Shown: piece after piece, positions 33,216-41,507 of the stretch
Layout of the letters: each line of letters opens with the position of its first letter
Numbering within the stretch: position 1 is the first letter of the stretch
From: CALLCD01 sp039817885
GTDB taxonomy: Bacteria; Pseudomonadota; Alphaproteobacteria; Caulobacterales; Hyphomonadaceae
NCBI GenBank assembly: GCA_039817885.1
Contig: JBCBUY010000006.1
Coordinates: 1 to 64,000, forward strand
Length of the DNA: 64,000 nucleotides
Reading direction: 5' to 3'
Made by a program: the position numbers and the translations under genes
The notes under the pieces: model-generated
What the model saw: only the letters and a program-made list of their open reading frames with translations
Databases searched by the model: none
Told to the model about the DNA's origin: nothing

Positions 33216-35618
33216 CTAATACCCTTCAAGTGTTACAGTGCGGACTGCCCCCTCCGCGACCTCCTCTGGTGAGAACCGAATCTTGCGCCAGGCCTTATCG
33301 GCAAACAGTTTCGTCTGGTCACTATAGTTTTCATCCTCAGGCGTGCCAGATTGTCCATAGGTCAGAAACGCCTCTGCCGTTGGACCATCCTCGCCGAAAG
33401 CGAGGGTCATGATGAAGCTGGTGCCGCCGCTCACGAGATAGCCTTTGTCCGTGAGATTGCTGTAGGCAGCAATTTCTGTGCTCTTCGGAAACGGGCCCGT
33501 TGTGTCATTACCGCGCTGATCAATCAGATTGGCATTGCCCTCGAGGCCATAACCACCGTGCATCGGAATGCGGTGGGCCCCGCGTATCGCGATTTGCACA
33601 TCGCCAAGAGGGGCGTCAATCGCGATGCCAGCCGTGTCCAGAATATCTACGGCTGTGTGCAAGGCATCCAGGGCAATGGTCTCATCATTGAGGCCTGCGG
33701 GGGTGTTGACGGCGTCCTCAACCGAGAACGGGGTCTTGAAGAGATCCGTTCCGGCAGCATTCGACAGGTCGCGATAGGAGTATAGCCATTCCCGGAATAG
33801 GACCGCACCTTTGCTGTCCGCGTTGAGATGGCCGTCATAGGCGGTGAGGACGTCGCATACAGTGCTATCGAGCGTGTCAGTGTTCGCTTCGCACACGGCC
33901 ACAAGCTCCGGTTTGAAGACATCTGCGGCCAGGCTTTGATTGGAGAGGATGGCGGTCTGGATATCCTGGATGGACCACTTGCTGTTCGTGCCTTCGGTCG
34001 AAGGGCCCTGGAGATGCAGGATATTCATCCGTGTCCGGAGGCTACGCGCTGTCTCGGTCGGCCCGTAAAGTGGTGAGTAACCTGAAAGCGGGGCGCGCGG
34101 CGATGACAACCAATAGCTGTCATTGGCATTGAAGACGTAGTCGCGCCGTGTGATCTGCGGGCGCTGATCAAAGGGAGCGGTTCCTGGAATGGGGGCACCT
34201 GTCTCGACAAAATCATTCTTGCTCGTGCTGCCATCAAGAATGGTCAGACGGCGTTCGTCATAGGCCTGCTGAATGGCAGGATTTGCAGCATAGGCTTCTT
34301 GCCAAGCAATAATGGCCTCTTCGGACAAGTGACCGACGGTGGAGTTGTCGAGATAGGTTGCCTGGCCGTCGCGGCTTGTGGCGATGGTATTGACCCAGGG
34401 CAGGGCGTTCCATTTGCGGTGAGCATCAATGAACGCCTCCATACTGTCCGCGCGACTCATGTCGAACCATTGCGCAATCGTATTGTCGTTGTCGCGGTTG
34501 GCGTCCCGAACAGCGAAAGCGCGTTCCTCGCTCCAGTTCATGCCGCGCAGTGCGATGATCGGACCCTGATGCGAGAAATACATGACGGCCGGCAGGTCTG
34601 TTACCACCCCGTCCTCACCCTTCACCGGCACGACGACGTTTCGCGCTTCGATATCTTTGAACTCACCGTCAAAGGCGTATGTCATTGGATCGTCATTTGA
34701 GAGCGTCAGGGTATAAGGGACCAATCTCTGGCTGGCTGAGACGGTATGCGACCAGGCGATGTCCTTGTTAAAGCCGATAAGAACGCCGGGCGTTCCGACG
34801 AGGGACACGCCATAAGCATCCATTTCGCCAGGAATGGTAAGGTGTTTTTCCCAGAAACGGTTGGAGCCGAACCATGGATAATGCGGATTGGCGAGCAGCA
34901 TACCGCCGCCCGTTTCGCTCCAATCACTTCCGATCGCCCAGGCATTTGAACCAAAGCCGCGTTGAGTGACGGCCTCCTGCGATGCGTCAAGCTGTTGGTC
35001 GCTCACCAATTTGGCTTGCTTCTGATCGCCCGATGGCGGTTGCGCGGCAAATAGCGCACCGCCAAGTCTCGGCAGCGTTTCGCTCGTATATCGTCCACGC
35101 GCAAAGATGTCCTTGCCTGTAAGGGGCTGAACCCAAGCCTCACCATGGCACCACAGGGTTTCGTCGCCAGAGGCCTCATAGTCGGAGAGGTGTTTATTGA
35201 ACCCTGCAGCGTAACCTTCCATCAGGGCGCGGAGCTGGTCTGGCTGTTTCTCATATCCGGTTTCGTAGCGGTCGAGCAGGCCAAGGCCACGAACGGCATA
35301 GTCCGACAGGAAGTTCTCGTTGTCCTCGCCTGGGCCGAGATACTTTGACAACTCCCCCTTCGCGCGAAGGATAATGTGGGCGATATTGCAGGTGTGGTCG
35401 CTTGCGGCCATGTACCCCTCGCCAAATCCGAGGCTGCCATAGTCAGCCGCTATGATGTGAGGAATGCCAAATTCCGTTTCTGTGATTTCCGCGCGATACG
35501 TCGGCGCAATCTCAGCGGCATCCGTTGCAGCGATTTCGCTTGTGTCTATTGTGACGCAGCTGGCGAGGCCCAGCAGGCCCGTGATGCCTATGGTCAATTG
35601 ACTTGTTTTTGCGAGCAC
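33216..35618 (-). CDS. Penicillin-acylase family lipoprotein (Ntn hydrolase)
   Basis: This 800-residue Ntn-hydrolase precursor carries a lipobox LASC with Cys21, so it should be a membrane-anchored lipoprotein. The alpha chain runs to about 223. The autocatalytic nucleophile is Ser224 in GFGSNAWAIG, followed by the beta chain with LLANPHYPWFG and IGFNKDIAWSHTVS. Family members hydrolyse beta-lactams, acyl-homoserine lactones or other amides; the substrate cannot be deduced. The start is GTG, supported by AGGGAGGG seven or so bases before it. An 11-bp inverted repeat lies just upstream. Confidence 0.9.
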   Translation of the reverse strand: MLAKTSQLTIGITGLLGLASCVTIDTSEIAATDAAEIAPTYRAEITETEFGIPHIIAADYGSLGFGEGYMAASDHTCNIAHIILRAKGELSKYLGPGEDNENFLSDYAVRGLGLLDRYETGYEKQPDQLRALMEGYAAGFNKHLSDYEASGDETLWCHGEAWVQPLTGKDIFARGRYTSETLPRLGGALFAAQPPSGDQKQAKLVSDQQLDASQEAVTQRGFGSNAWAIGSDWSETGGGMLLANPHYPWFGSNRFWEKHLTIPGEMDAYGVSLVGTPGVLIGFNKDIAWSHTVSASQRLVPYTLTLSNDDPMTYAFDGEFKDIEARNVVVPVKGEDGVVTDLPAVMYFSHQGPIIALRGMNWSEERAFAVRDANRDNDNTIAQWFDMSRADSMEAFIDAHRKWNALPWVNTIATSRDGQATYLDNSTVGHLSEEAIIAWQEAYAANPAIQQAYDERRLTILDGSTSKNDFVETGAPIPGTAPFDQRPQITRRDYVFNANDSYWLSSPRAPLSGYSPLYGPTETARSLRTRMNILHLQGPSTEGTNSKWSIQDIQTAILSNQSLAADVFKPELVAVCEANTDTLDSTVCDVLTAYDGHLNADSKGAVLFREWLYSYRDLSNAAGTDLFKTPFSVEDAVNTPAGLNDETIALDALHTAVDILDTAGIAIDAPLGDVQIAIRGAHRIPMHGGYGLEGNANLIDQRGNDTTGPFPKSTEIAAYSNLTDKGYLVSGGTSFIMTLAFGEDGPTAEAFLTYGQSGTPEDENYSDQTKLFADKAWRKIRFSPEEVAEGAVRTVTLEGY

Positions 35619-35639
35619 TCCGAGCCCTCCCTGTTTTGG

Positions 35640-35692
35640 GAAGATTAAAATATGTGCCGTCTTAGCTCAACGAGGTCCTTCTTTTAATCTTC
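35640..35692. promoter_or_regulatory. Perfect 11-bp inverted repeat with 31-bp spacer
   Basis: GAAGATTAAAA (35640-35650) and TTTTAATCTTC (35682-35692) are exact inverted copies. They fill the gap between the SDR stop and the acylase start, and the inner copy ends seven bases from the acylase ribosome-binding site. The pair could be a protein operator or an mRNA hairpin. On the minus strand it lies downstream of the SDR gene and upstream of the acylase gene. Confidence 0.5.
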
Positions 35693-35706
35693 GGCATCGA
35701 AGAGGC

Positions 35707-36471
35707 TCACACATGGTTCCACCACGCGGTGTCCGAGAAGGATCTGAGGTCGAGTTCATGGGTCCAAACCGAACGATGCTGGTGAGCGAGATGAACATAG
35801 GTGTCCGCGACCTTCTCGGGCAGCAAAAGACCATCATTGGCACCGCGGGTTTCGCGTAGTTTCTGGAACCGCTCCGGGCCGAGTATCTTGCCGAGCGTAT
35901 CCGGCGCATCTACGGCTCCGTCAATCAAGGCATGGGCGATATGAATGCCTTTGGAGGCATACTGTGCGTTCAGCGTTTGGCAAAGCATGCGGCGTCCGCC
36001 CATTGCGGCAGCATGGGAGTGCTGGCCCGCATTGCCGCGTACAGCAGCGGTCGCGGAGGTGACGATAATAGTCCCGCTGCCCCGCTCGACCATCAGCGGA
36101 CAGAGGGTTTTTGCAATGCGGAACAAGCCGAATGTGCCGAGCCGCCAGCCCATTTCAAAGGCTTTGTATGTCGTATCCTCAAGATCGCGATCACCGATCT
36201 GCGCGCCGAGATTGTAGATGACAACTTCGATGGGCCCGATGTTCGCTTCAATATGGGCGATCCGGTCTTCGATCACATTGTCTTCGATGGCATTCATGAG
36301 AAAACCAGTTGCCTCACCGCCCGCTGACTTGATGCCCTCGACGAGTGATTGAAGTCCCTCTTCATCGCTGCGGCGGCACAGCACGGCATGGTAGCCTTCG
36401 GCGGCAAATCGCGTGCCGACTGTACCGCCGATGCCTGCGCCGGCTCCCATAACAAGGCAAACAGGTTTCAT
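35707..36471 (-). CDS. SDR-family protein lacking catalytic Tyr and Lys
   Basis: The 254-residue Rossmann protein has cofactor motif GAGAGIGG near 9-16 and NLGAQ in place of NNAG. The active-site Ser is present in VTSATAA, but the YxxxK position reads HAAAM (SHAAAMGGRRM), so both Tyr and Lys are replaced. Close relatives of this SDR subgroup often carry Phe for Tyr but keep Lys. It may bind nucleotide without normal reductase chemistry. An operator-like dyad 42 bp upstream matches two dyads by the HxlR gene. Confidence 0.87.
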   Translation of the reverse strand: MKPVCLVMGAGAGIGGTVGTRFAAEGYHAVLCRRSDEEGLQSLVEGIKSAGGEATGFLMNAIEDNVIEDRIAHIEANIGPIEVVIYNLGAQIGDRDLEDTTYKAFEMGWRLGTFGLFRIAKTLCPLMVERGSGTIIVTSATAAVRGNAGQHSHAAAMGGRRMLCQTLNAQYASKGIHIAHALIDGAVDAPDTLGKILGPERFQKLRETRGANDGLLLPEKVADTYVHLAHQHRSVWTHELDLRSFSDTAWWNHV

Positions 36472-36512
36472 GGCGATTTTCCTTCGCTGGATTGATTACG
36501 CACAGTCAAATT

Positions 36513-36531
36513 TAGTTTCAAAGTAAAACTA
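36513..36531. promoter_or_regulatory. HxlR operator candidate upstream of the SDR gene
   Basis: The 19-mer TAGTTTCAAAGTAAAACTA has 6-bp inverted arms TAGTTT/AAACTA (TTTAGTTT/AAACTAAA when flanks are included). It shares the pattern TAGTTnCAnnnTnnnACT with the two dyads between the HxlR gene and the isomerase gene. Confidence 0.65.
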
Positions 36532-36577
36532 AACTTGAGGGAACGCAACCCGTATCCGAAATCAGTGGCTCAGCGGA

Positions 36578-37087
36578 TCAAGAGGTCCACGATATGTCAT
36601 CGGCTGCCTTGACGGCTTCGGCGATCCGGGCCGTCGCATCCGGGGTCGCCCCCGGGCCAGGCGCTGCAAGAATGTCGCCCCAAGCCAGTGTTTTCCCGCT
36701 CCAAGACTTCGGTCTCATGGGGTGAAGGGGTTTCTGAGAGACCCGTTCAATCAGGTGAACAGGGGCATTATCCTCGCCATAGACGTGGTCATTGCTCCAC
36801 TGCACCATCGCCACGAACACCGGGACGAGCGAGCGGCCTTTGTCGGTCAGCCGATAGGCGTAACGTGTGCCATGTTCACCAATGTTCTGCCGTTCAAACA
36901 GGCCGTGCTCGACAAGGGAGGCAAGTCGATCGGTCAGCAGGTTGCGCGCGATGCCGGTATTGCGCTGAAATTCGCTAAACCGCGTCGCGCCATAGAACGC
37001 CTCGCGCACGATCAGAAGCGTCCAGGCGTCACCAAACAGATTGAGAAAGCCAGCGATTGGGCAGGCTTGAGTGTGCGGCTTTGCCAT
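36578..37087 (-). CDS. HxlR-family winged-helix regulator
   Basis: The 169 residues have the HxlR pattern CPIAGFLNLFGDAWTLLIVRE at the N-terminus (Cys9 conserved), then GATRFSEFQRNTGIARNLLTDRL and the wing EHGTRYAYRLTDKG. These regulators often repress a divergent redox or detoxification gene. Here the divergent neighbour is an isomerase and the downstream gene on the same strand an SDR, both with the same 19-bp dyad. The C-terminal extension of about 60 residues after the winged helix is longer than in minimal HxlR proteins. Confidence 0.92.
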   Translation of the reverse strand: MAKPHTQACPIAGFLNLFGDAWTLLIVREAFYGATRFSEFQRNTGIARNLLTDRLASLVEHGLFERQNIGEHGTRYAYRLTDKGRSLVPVFVAMVQWSNDHVYGEDNAPVHLIERVSQKPLHPMRPKSWSGKTLAWGDILAAPGPGATPDATARIAEAVKAADDISWTS

Positions 37088-37106
37088 AGGTCTCGTCTTT
37101 CTATAT

Positions 37107-37125
37107 TAGTTGCATTTTGCAACTT
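37107..37125. promoter_or_regulatory. HxlR operator candidate 1 (divergent promoter)
   Basis: TAGTTGCATTTTGCAACTT contains the perfect dyad AGTTGCA-TTT-TGCAACT. It lies 20 bp upstream of the HxlR start, suited to autoregulation. Confidence 0.65.
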
Positions 37126-37134
37126 TACGGAATA

Positions 37135-37153
37135 TAGTTTCAAAATAGTACTA
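37135..37153. promoter_or_regulatory. HxlR operator candidate 2 (divergent promoter)
   Basis: TAGTTTCAAAATAGTACTA aligns without gaps to the other two 19-mers. It begins 28 bp after the first divergent site and lies 46 bp upstream of the isomerase start. Confidence 0.6.
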
Positions 37154-37198
37154 ACTAGAGTGTAAGCCAATCACCAACCTGTATTGAAGGGAGCGCTT

Positions 37199-37810
37199 AT
37201 GTCCGTCACCGTCGAGTTCTACTTTGATCTTGTCAGTCCCAATGCGTATCTGTCCAATAAGGTCTTCTCGGATATTCTTGAGCGCACCGGGGCAAACTTG
37301 GTCTACAAACCGGTGCTGCTGGGCGGTATTTTCAAAGCAACAAACAATCAGGCCCCATGGATTACGTTCGCGCCGGTGAAGGCCAAGATGACCTACAACA
37401 TGCTGGAGATGGACCGTTTCATCAAAAAGCACGGCCTGACAGAGTATAGGCTTAATCCGCACTTTCCATTGAATGGCCTGATGCTAAGCCGCGGTGCCGT
37501 CGCGGCTGAAATGAACGGTGACCTCGAAGCCTATGTTGAGGCCGGCCAAAAGCTAGTCTGGGAGCAGGGTCTGAAAATGGACGATCCTGCTGTGTTTATT
37601 CAAGGGTTCACGGCTGAGGGCCTGGACGGGGCGAAACTCGCTGCCCAAACACAGGATCAGGCCGTCAAGGATCGGCTATTGGCGAACACCAATGCTGCGG
37701 TAGATCGCGGCATATTCGGCATACCGACATTCTTTGTCGGTGACGAAATGTTCTTTGGCAAAGACCGGCTTCTCGATCTCGAAGAGGAGATCGTGTTGAG
37801 ATCAGCCTGA
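37199..37810 (+). CDS. 2-hydroxychromene-2-carboxylate isomerase family (DsbA-like, GST kappa-like)
   Basis: The 203-residue thioredoxin-fold protein opens with VEFYFDLVSPNAYLSN, where Ser takes the GSH-activating place. It contains NPHFPLNGLMLSRGAVAAE and ends with GIFGIPTFFVGDEMFFGKDRL. In aromatic catabolism it isomerises 2-hydroxychromene-2-carboxylate using glutathione; the substrate here is unknown. ATG 37199 has AAGGGAG upstream; TTG 37184 is rejected. It is divergent from HxlR across two operator-like dyads. Confidence 0.9.
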   Translation: MSVTVEFYFDLVSPNAYLSNKVFSDILERTGANLVYKPVLLGGIFKATNNQAPWITFAPVKAKMTYNMLEMDRFIKKHGLTEYRLNPHFPLNGLMLSRGAVAAEMNGDLEAYVEAGQKLVWEQGLKMDDPAVFIQGFTAEGLDGAKLAAQTQDQAVKDRLLANTNAAVDRGIFGIPTFFVGDEMFFGKDRLLDLEEEIVLRSA

Positions 37811-37823
37811 TCGACCAGCGACG

Positions 37824-38714
37824 TCAGGCAAATTGCGGTGCGACTTTCAAATTTTTCGCCCAGCCAAGCTTCTCGAACACCAGCAGCGTCGTGCCGTTAT
37901 AGTCGAATAGGCGATTGAACAGACCCTTGCGCGGCAAATGAAGAGCGCTTCTCGGATCGTCGTGATGGTGGTCATGATAGGCTTCGCCACCGGTCAGCAG
38001 CGCCATCACATGATCCGCCCATTTCGGCGTTGGCAGGTGGCCCAGCACGTTGATTCCGAGGGTGGTCGCATGGAACTGAATCGCCCGGCCAATGACCACC
38101 GAGGCGTGAACGATACCCGCGAGAATAAGGGAGCCGCCAAGCGCCCAGGTCATAAGATAGGCGATGGCGGGGACCAGCAGGTGAATGACCAGTGATATTG
38201 AATTGTACCGGCGCTCCAGGACCGAAATAATCCTGCTTTCTTTCAACCAAAGTGGCATCGGGCGTTCCATATCTTGTGGATCTCGCCAGAGAATCCAGCC
38301 GACCCAGGCCCAGCGCTTCGATTCAAAAGGATTGTGCGGGTCGCCTGGCTGGTCAGCAAAACGATGATGCTGGGAGTGATAGTTCACCCAGTCTTTGATC
38401 GAGCCTTGCATTGCCAGGGCACAGTTCACGGCGACGATCAGCTGAGCTGGCCATTTCAGCTCGCCCGCGCGATGCTGCCAAACACGGTGGAGCGGACCGA
38501 TGCCGCAATTGCAGAGGAAGATTGCAAGCGCTGTAACACCGAGGCCGAGGGGCAGATAATACCAGTGGAGTGCGACATTGTTCAGCACCGCTCCGAGAAC
38601 AATCATTGTTGTCAGAAGAGCCACGCCCAGTGCCGGATACAGGAAAGCGGAAAACAGGCTCGAAAAGCTAAACGTTGACCAATTCTTGGGGATTGCAACG
38701 GAGCGTGGCTGCAT
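37824..38714 (-). CDS. Membrane fatty-acid desaturase (acyl-CoA delta-9 type)
   Basis: The 296-residue protein has about four membrane segments and three histidine boxes that bind the di-iron centre: HRVWQH (about 76-81), HSQHH (about 113-117) and HDHHH (about 247-251). The order matches stearoyl-CoA desaturases. It would introduce a cis double bond into membrane acyl chains. AGGA lies at good spacing before the ATG. A 16-bp perfect palindrome sits 33-48 bp upstream, suggesting repression by a lipid-sensing regulator. Confidence 0.92.
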   Translation of the reverse strand: MQPRSVAIPKNWSTFSFSSLFSAFLYPALGVALLTTMIVLGAVLNNVALHWYYLPLGLGVTALAIFLCNCGIGPLHRVWQHRAGELKWPAQLIVAVNCALAMQGSIKDWVNYHSQHHRFADQPGDPHNPFESKRWAWVGWILWRDPQDMERPMPLWLKESRIISVLERRYNSISLVIHLLVPAIAYLMTWALGGSLILAGIVHASVVIGRAIQFHATTLGINVLGHLPTPKWADHVMALLTGGEAYHDHHHDDPRSALHLPRKGLFNRLFDYNGTTLLVFEKLGWAKNLKVAPQFA

Positions 38715-38746
38715 GGGAGTATCCTGTTCTTAATCCAGATGTTTTT

Positions 38747-38762
38747 ATGACGCCGGCGTCAT
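38747..38762. promoter_or_regulatory. 16-bp perfect palindrome upstream of desaturase
   Basis: ATGACGCCGGCGTCAT is fully self-complementary. Size and symmetry suit a TetR- or GntR-type dimer. It lies in the desaturase promoter region, 33 bp before the ATG. No regulator gene is adjacent. Confidence 0.55.
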
Positions 38763-38858
38763 TTACGCCATGGAGACGCGCACCGATAGTCTTGGCAAGC
38801 CCTCAACCGATGAATTTACATATGAACACGGAAAACTGATCCACCGCCGGGTCTGGCA

Positions 38859-39170
38859 CTAATCGGCATACAGCATTTTTGAGCCGCGTCCGAAAAACCA
38901 GACGGTGAATTCCACAATCGACCGGGCGATCATGGTCATGATGATGCCGAATATGGTCTGCTCGTTCACAAGTGTTCGAAACAATACTGTCGCTTGTTCA
39001 TTCAGTGGTGGATTACGCAGATAGCCTTCCAGATAATTGGTGAAGTCACTGAGGCCGTTGACCGCGCCTGGGAAAAAAGCGAACCCAACAAGCAGCAGAA
39101 CGATGACCATAATAAAAGTCGCTGCAAGTTTCGCTGATGCCTTGCTAAACACACTGAATAATTTGAACAT
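38859..39170 (-). CDS. Small membrane protein of unknown function
   Basis: I do not recognise this 103-residue product. It has a strong hydrophobic segment at about 14-36 (AATFIMVIVLLLVGFAFFPG) and a second near 75-95 that includes IARSIVEFTVWFFGRG. A polar loop lies between. GGGGGAG precedes the ATG. It stands between the desaturase and a divergent small membrane protein. Confidence 0.7.
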   Translation of the reverse strand: MFKLFSVFSKASAKLAATFIMVIVLLLVGFAFFPGAVNGLSDFTNYLEGYLRNPPLNEQATVLFRTLVNEQTIFGIIMTMIARSIVEFTVWFFGRGSKMLYAD

Positions 39171-39186
39171 TTACTCCCCCAATGTT

Positions 39187-39202
39187 CAGGTCTGTCGACC
39201 TG
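39187..39202. promoter_or_regulatory. Dyad CAGGTC-N4-GACCTG
   Basis: This is a perfect 6-bp inverted repeat with a 4-bp centre, 17 bp upstream of the minus-strand small membrane protein start. It is a plausible operator for that gene. The divergent gene starts 110 bp away. Confidence 0.35.
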
Positions 39203-39312
39203 TCCAGTATGCCCGTGAGATCAAGTGGACGCAATTCATCGGGGTCATTTTGCGCAGTAGACGGCGATCAAGCGACAGGATAGCCTCCTAAAAGCCTTAG
39301 AGGATGCCCCCA

Positions 39313-39561
39313 ATGGTTTGGATATTCAGAGCGCTTATGGTGGCAGGTTTGGCCGTCGCGGTGATGTCGGTAGCCGTGGCCGTGTTGATTTTCGTGAACT
39401 TCGACGTGGCGACCTGCGGCGAAAACTGCAGCGAGCAGACGCGCTTCATTCTCTTGACGCCATCATTGGTGCTCGGTCTTATCGGGATGACGACGGCCTA
39501 TATCGCGCACCGTCTCGGCCGGCGAGAGAAACTGCAAAATCAGGCCGATTTGAGCCACTAG
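39313..39561 (+). CDS. Small two-helix membrane protein of unknown function
   Basis: The 82-residue product has two membrane segments (about 5-27 and 48-68) around a short loop with two Cys residues (VATCGENCSEQT). No family is recognised. ATG 39313 has GAGGA eight bases upstream; ATG 39304 overlaps that ribosome-binding site and is less likely. The 3' end overlaps the convergent acyl-CoA synthetase gene by four bases. Confidence 0.65.
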   Translation: MVWIFRALMVAGLAVAVMSVAVAVLIFVNFDVATCGENCSEQTRFILLTPSLVLGLIGMTTAYIAHRLGRREKLQNQADLSH

Positions 39562-41186
39562 GACAATCCAAGTTGCTCCATCGCAAACGATTTGGTGCCG
39601 GCATAGTCGGCCTTGCCATTCGGCGCGCGCGCAAGATCGTCGCGAAACAGAACACGTTTCGGCGCTTTGTATCGCGCAAGTGCGGCCTTCACATGGTCGA
39701 TCAGGTCGGTCTCGGCGGGCACCACACCTGGCTCGGGTGACACAACAGCCGTTACAGCCTGACCCCATTTGTCGTCCGGCACGCCGACAACCAATGCATC
39801 TCGCACCTGTGGATGCGTCTTCAAAGCCTCCTCAATTTCCTCTGGGTAGATCTTCTCCCCGCCAGAATTGATGCAGATCGAGCCGCGGCCCATCAGGGTC
39901 AAGGTCCCATCCGCTTCGACAGTGCACCAATCGCCGGGGATCGCGTAACGCACACCATTAATGGTCTTGAACGTCTTTGCTGTCTTTGCCTCGTCCTTGT
40001 AGTAGCCGAGTGGAACAGCACCGCCCCGGGCGATGAATCCCGGTTCGCCGCCGCCGGGTTCGATTTCCCGGCCATCCTCGGAGAAGACCTTGCAATGCGG
40101 GCCGATGGCGAATCTGCCCGTCTGGACTTCCCCGTCTGCCGTCATCACCGACATGCCAAAACCGACGGATTCGGACGCGCCGAAACTGTCCATCAATGCC
40201 GCCTGGGGAAGGTGTTCCAATAAGCCCTGCTTCACTTCTACTGACCACATCACGCCCGAGGAGACGATGCTCCGAACGGATGACAGGTCATAGAGTCCAG
40301 CGGCATCATTCAATGCGTTCAACATGGGTTTGGCAAAAGCGTCCCCCACAATGGCGAGATTTGTCAGTTTAAGACGGTCGACTTCATGCCAGAGTTCTTC
40401 GGCATCGAATTTCGCCGGCGAGGGCAAGACGGCAACTGTCCCGCCATTGAGCAAGGCGCCCATCGCGGTGAACAGTCCTGTGCCATGCATCAGGGGGCAT
40501 GCCGGGCATTGGCGCGTCGACATGCCGTGCTCGGTCGCGGCGGCGACATAATCATCCATGGAGGTTGGCACGAAACCGAATATCGTCTCCAAGCCCGCTT
40601 GATTCGCATCGCGCCAGATCTGATGGGTCCACATCACGCCCTTGGGCATGCCGGTCGTGCCGCCTGTATAGAGAAACAGCATGTCCTCGCCGGACCGCTT
40701 GATATCGAGCTTTTCGCCATCACCAGTGCCTGCAAGCACATCATAATCGTGAACGCTGTCGGGACGGCCCTCATCAGAACCAACTTCGATCCAGGCTTTC
40801 ACTTTCGGCAGACGAGATCGTATACGCGCAACGGCCTCTCGGAACTCTTCGCCATATATTATAAGCGTAGAATCCGAATTATCGAGTATGTAAATGAGCT
40901 CGTCGTCTATGTATCGATAATTGACATTGACGTGGGTCAGCCGTGCCTTCCAGCAAGCGGCAAGACCCTCCATATATTCAGGCCGGTTGTGTAGATAAAA
41001 GCCAACCTTGTCGCCGGCTTCGGCCCCCAGTTCGAAGAAGCTACGCGCAAGATTGTTTGATCGGCGTGTCATCGCTGGCCAGCTGATCGTGCGGTCCCCC
41101 TGAACAAGGGCGGGGTGGTCAGGGCCGAAATTATCGCCCAACGCGTCGAGCATATCTCCGAAATTCCAAATCGCCTGCTGCTCCAT
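39558..41186 (-). CDS. Acyl-CoA synthetase (AMP-forming, FadD-like)
   Basis: The 542-residue adenylating enzyme has the P-loop LYTGGTTGMPKGVMW (about 175-189), the A5-type motif DSFGASESVGFG, and C-terminal GGEKIYPEEIEEALKTHPQVRDALVVGVPDDKWGQ and the catalytic Lys in PNGKADY. It activates a fatty or related acid to its CoA thioester. A GGTGGGAAATA stretch precedes the ATG. The chain-length preference cannot be read from sequence. Confidence 0.92.
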   Translation of the reverse strand: MEQQAIWNFGDMLDALGDNFGPDHPALVQGDRTISWPAMTRRSNNLARSFFELGAEAGDKVGFYLHNRPEYMEGLAACWKARLTHVNVNYRYIDDELIYILDNSDSTLIIYGEEFREAVARIRSRLPKVKAWIEVGSDEGRPDSVHDYDVLAGTGDGEKLDIKRSGEDMLFLYTGGTTGMPKGVMWTHQIWRDANQAGLETIFGFVPTSMDDYVAAATEHGMSTRQCPACPLMHGTGLFTAMGALLNGGTVAVLPSPAKFDAEELWHEVDRLKLTNLAIVGDAFAKPMLNALNDAAGLYDLSSVRSIVSSGVMWSVEVKQGLLEHLPQAALMDSFGASESVGFGMSVMTADGEVQTGRFAIGPHCKVFSEDGREIEPGGGEPGFIARGGAVPLGYYKDEAKTAKTFKTINGVRYAIPGDWCTVEADGTLTLMGRGSICINSGGEKIYPEEIEEALKTHPQVRDALVVGVPDDKWGQAVTAVVSPEPGVVPAETDLIDHVKAALARYKAPKRVLFRDDLARAPNGKADYAGTKSFAMEQLGLS

Positions 41187-41297
41187 TATTTCCCACCTTT
41201 CCTCCTTGTGTCAGCAAAACTCAGATCTAAGAAGCAAGCAATATGTTGCCTTAATGCATCGCTCCAAAACGGGAACCGGTGTTGCGGCAATAAGAGC

Positions 41298-41312
41298 TTG
41301 TGCGGCGCACAA
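41298..41312. promoter_or_regulatory. Dyad TTGTGC-GGC-GCACAA
   Basis: The 321-bp gap 41187-41507 separates the divergent acyl-CoA synthetase and TonB receptor genes. Within it this 15-nt perfect dyad is the only structure I can point to. It could be an operator for either gene. No clear -35/-10 pair was identified. Confidence 0.35.
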
Positions 41313-41507
41313 AACCCAAATAGCGACTACCAAATTCCGTATAGTTTTGTGACATTGGATAATCGCGCGTGTGGCGTATCTGCCACAGTGCTTTCCCGAT
41401 GTCTGATTTGCAACAGTTCTTGCAGCGCCGTCACGAAAGCTTCGTAAGCACGGCCTAGAGGGACACCATCTAACGCGTGGGCGTTGGACATCACGAAGGG
41501 GTTTTAC

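Noticed and set aside
37184..37198. TTG 37184 as start of the isomerase
   Set aside because: The upstream codons would cover the AAGGGAG ribosome-binding site that serves ATG 37199, which also gives the conserved N-terminus.
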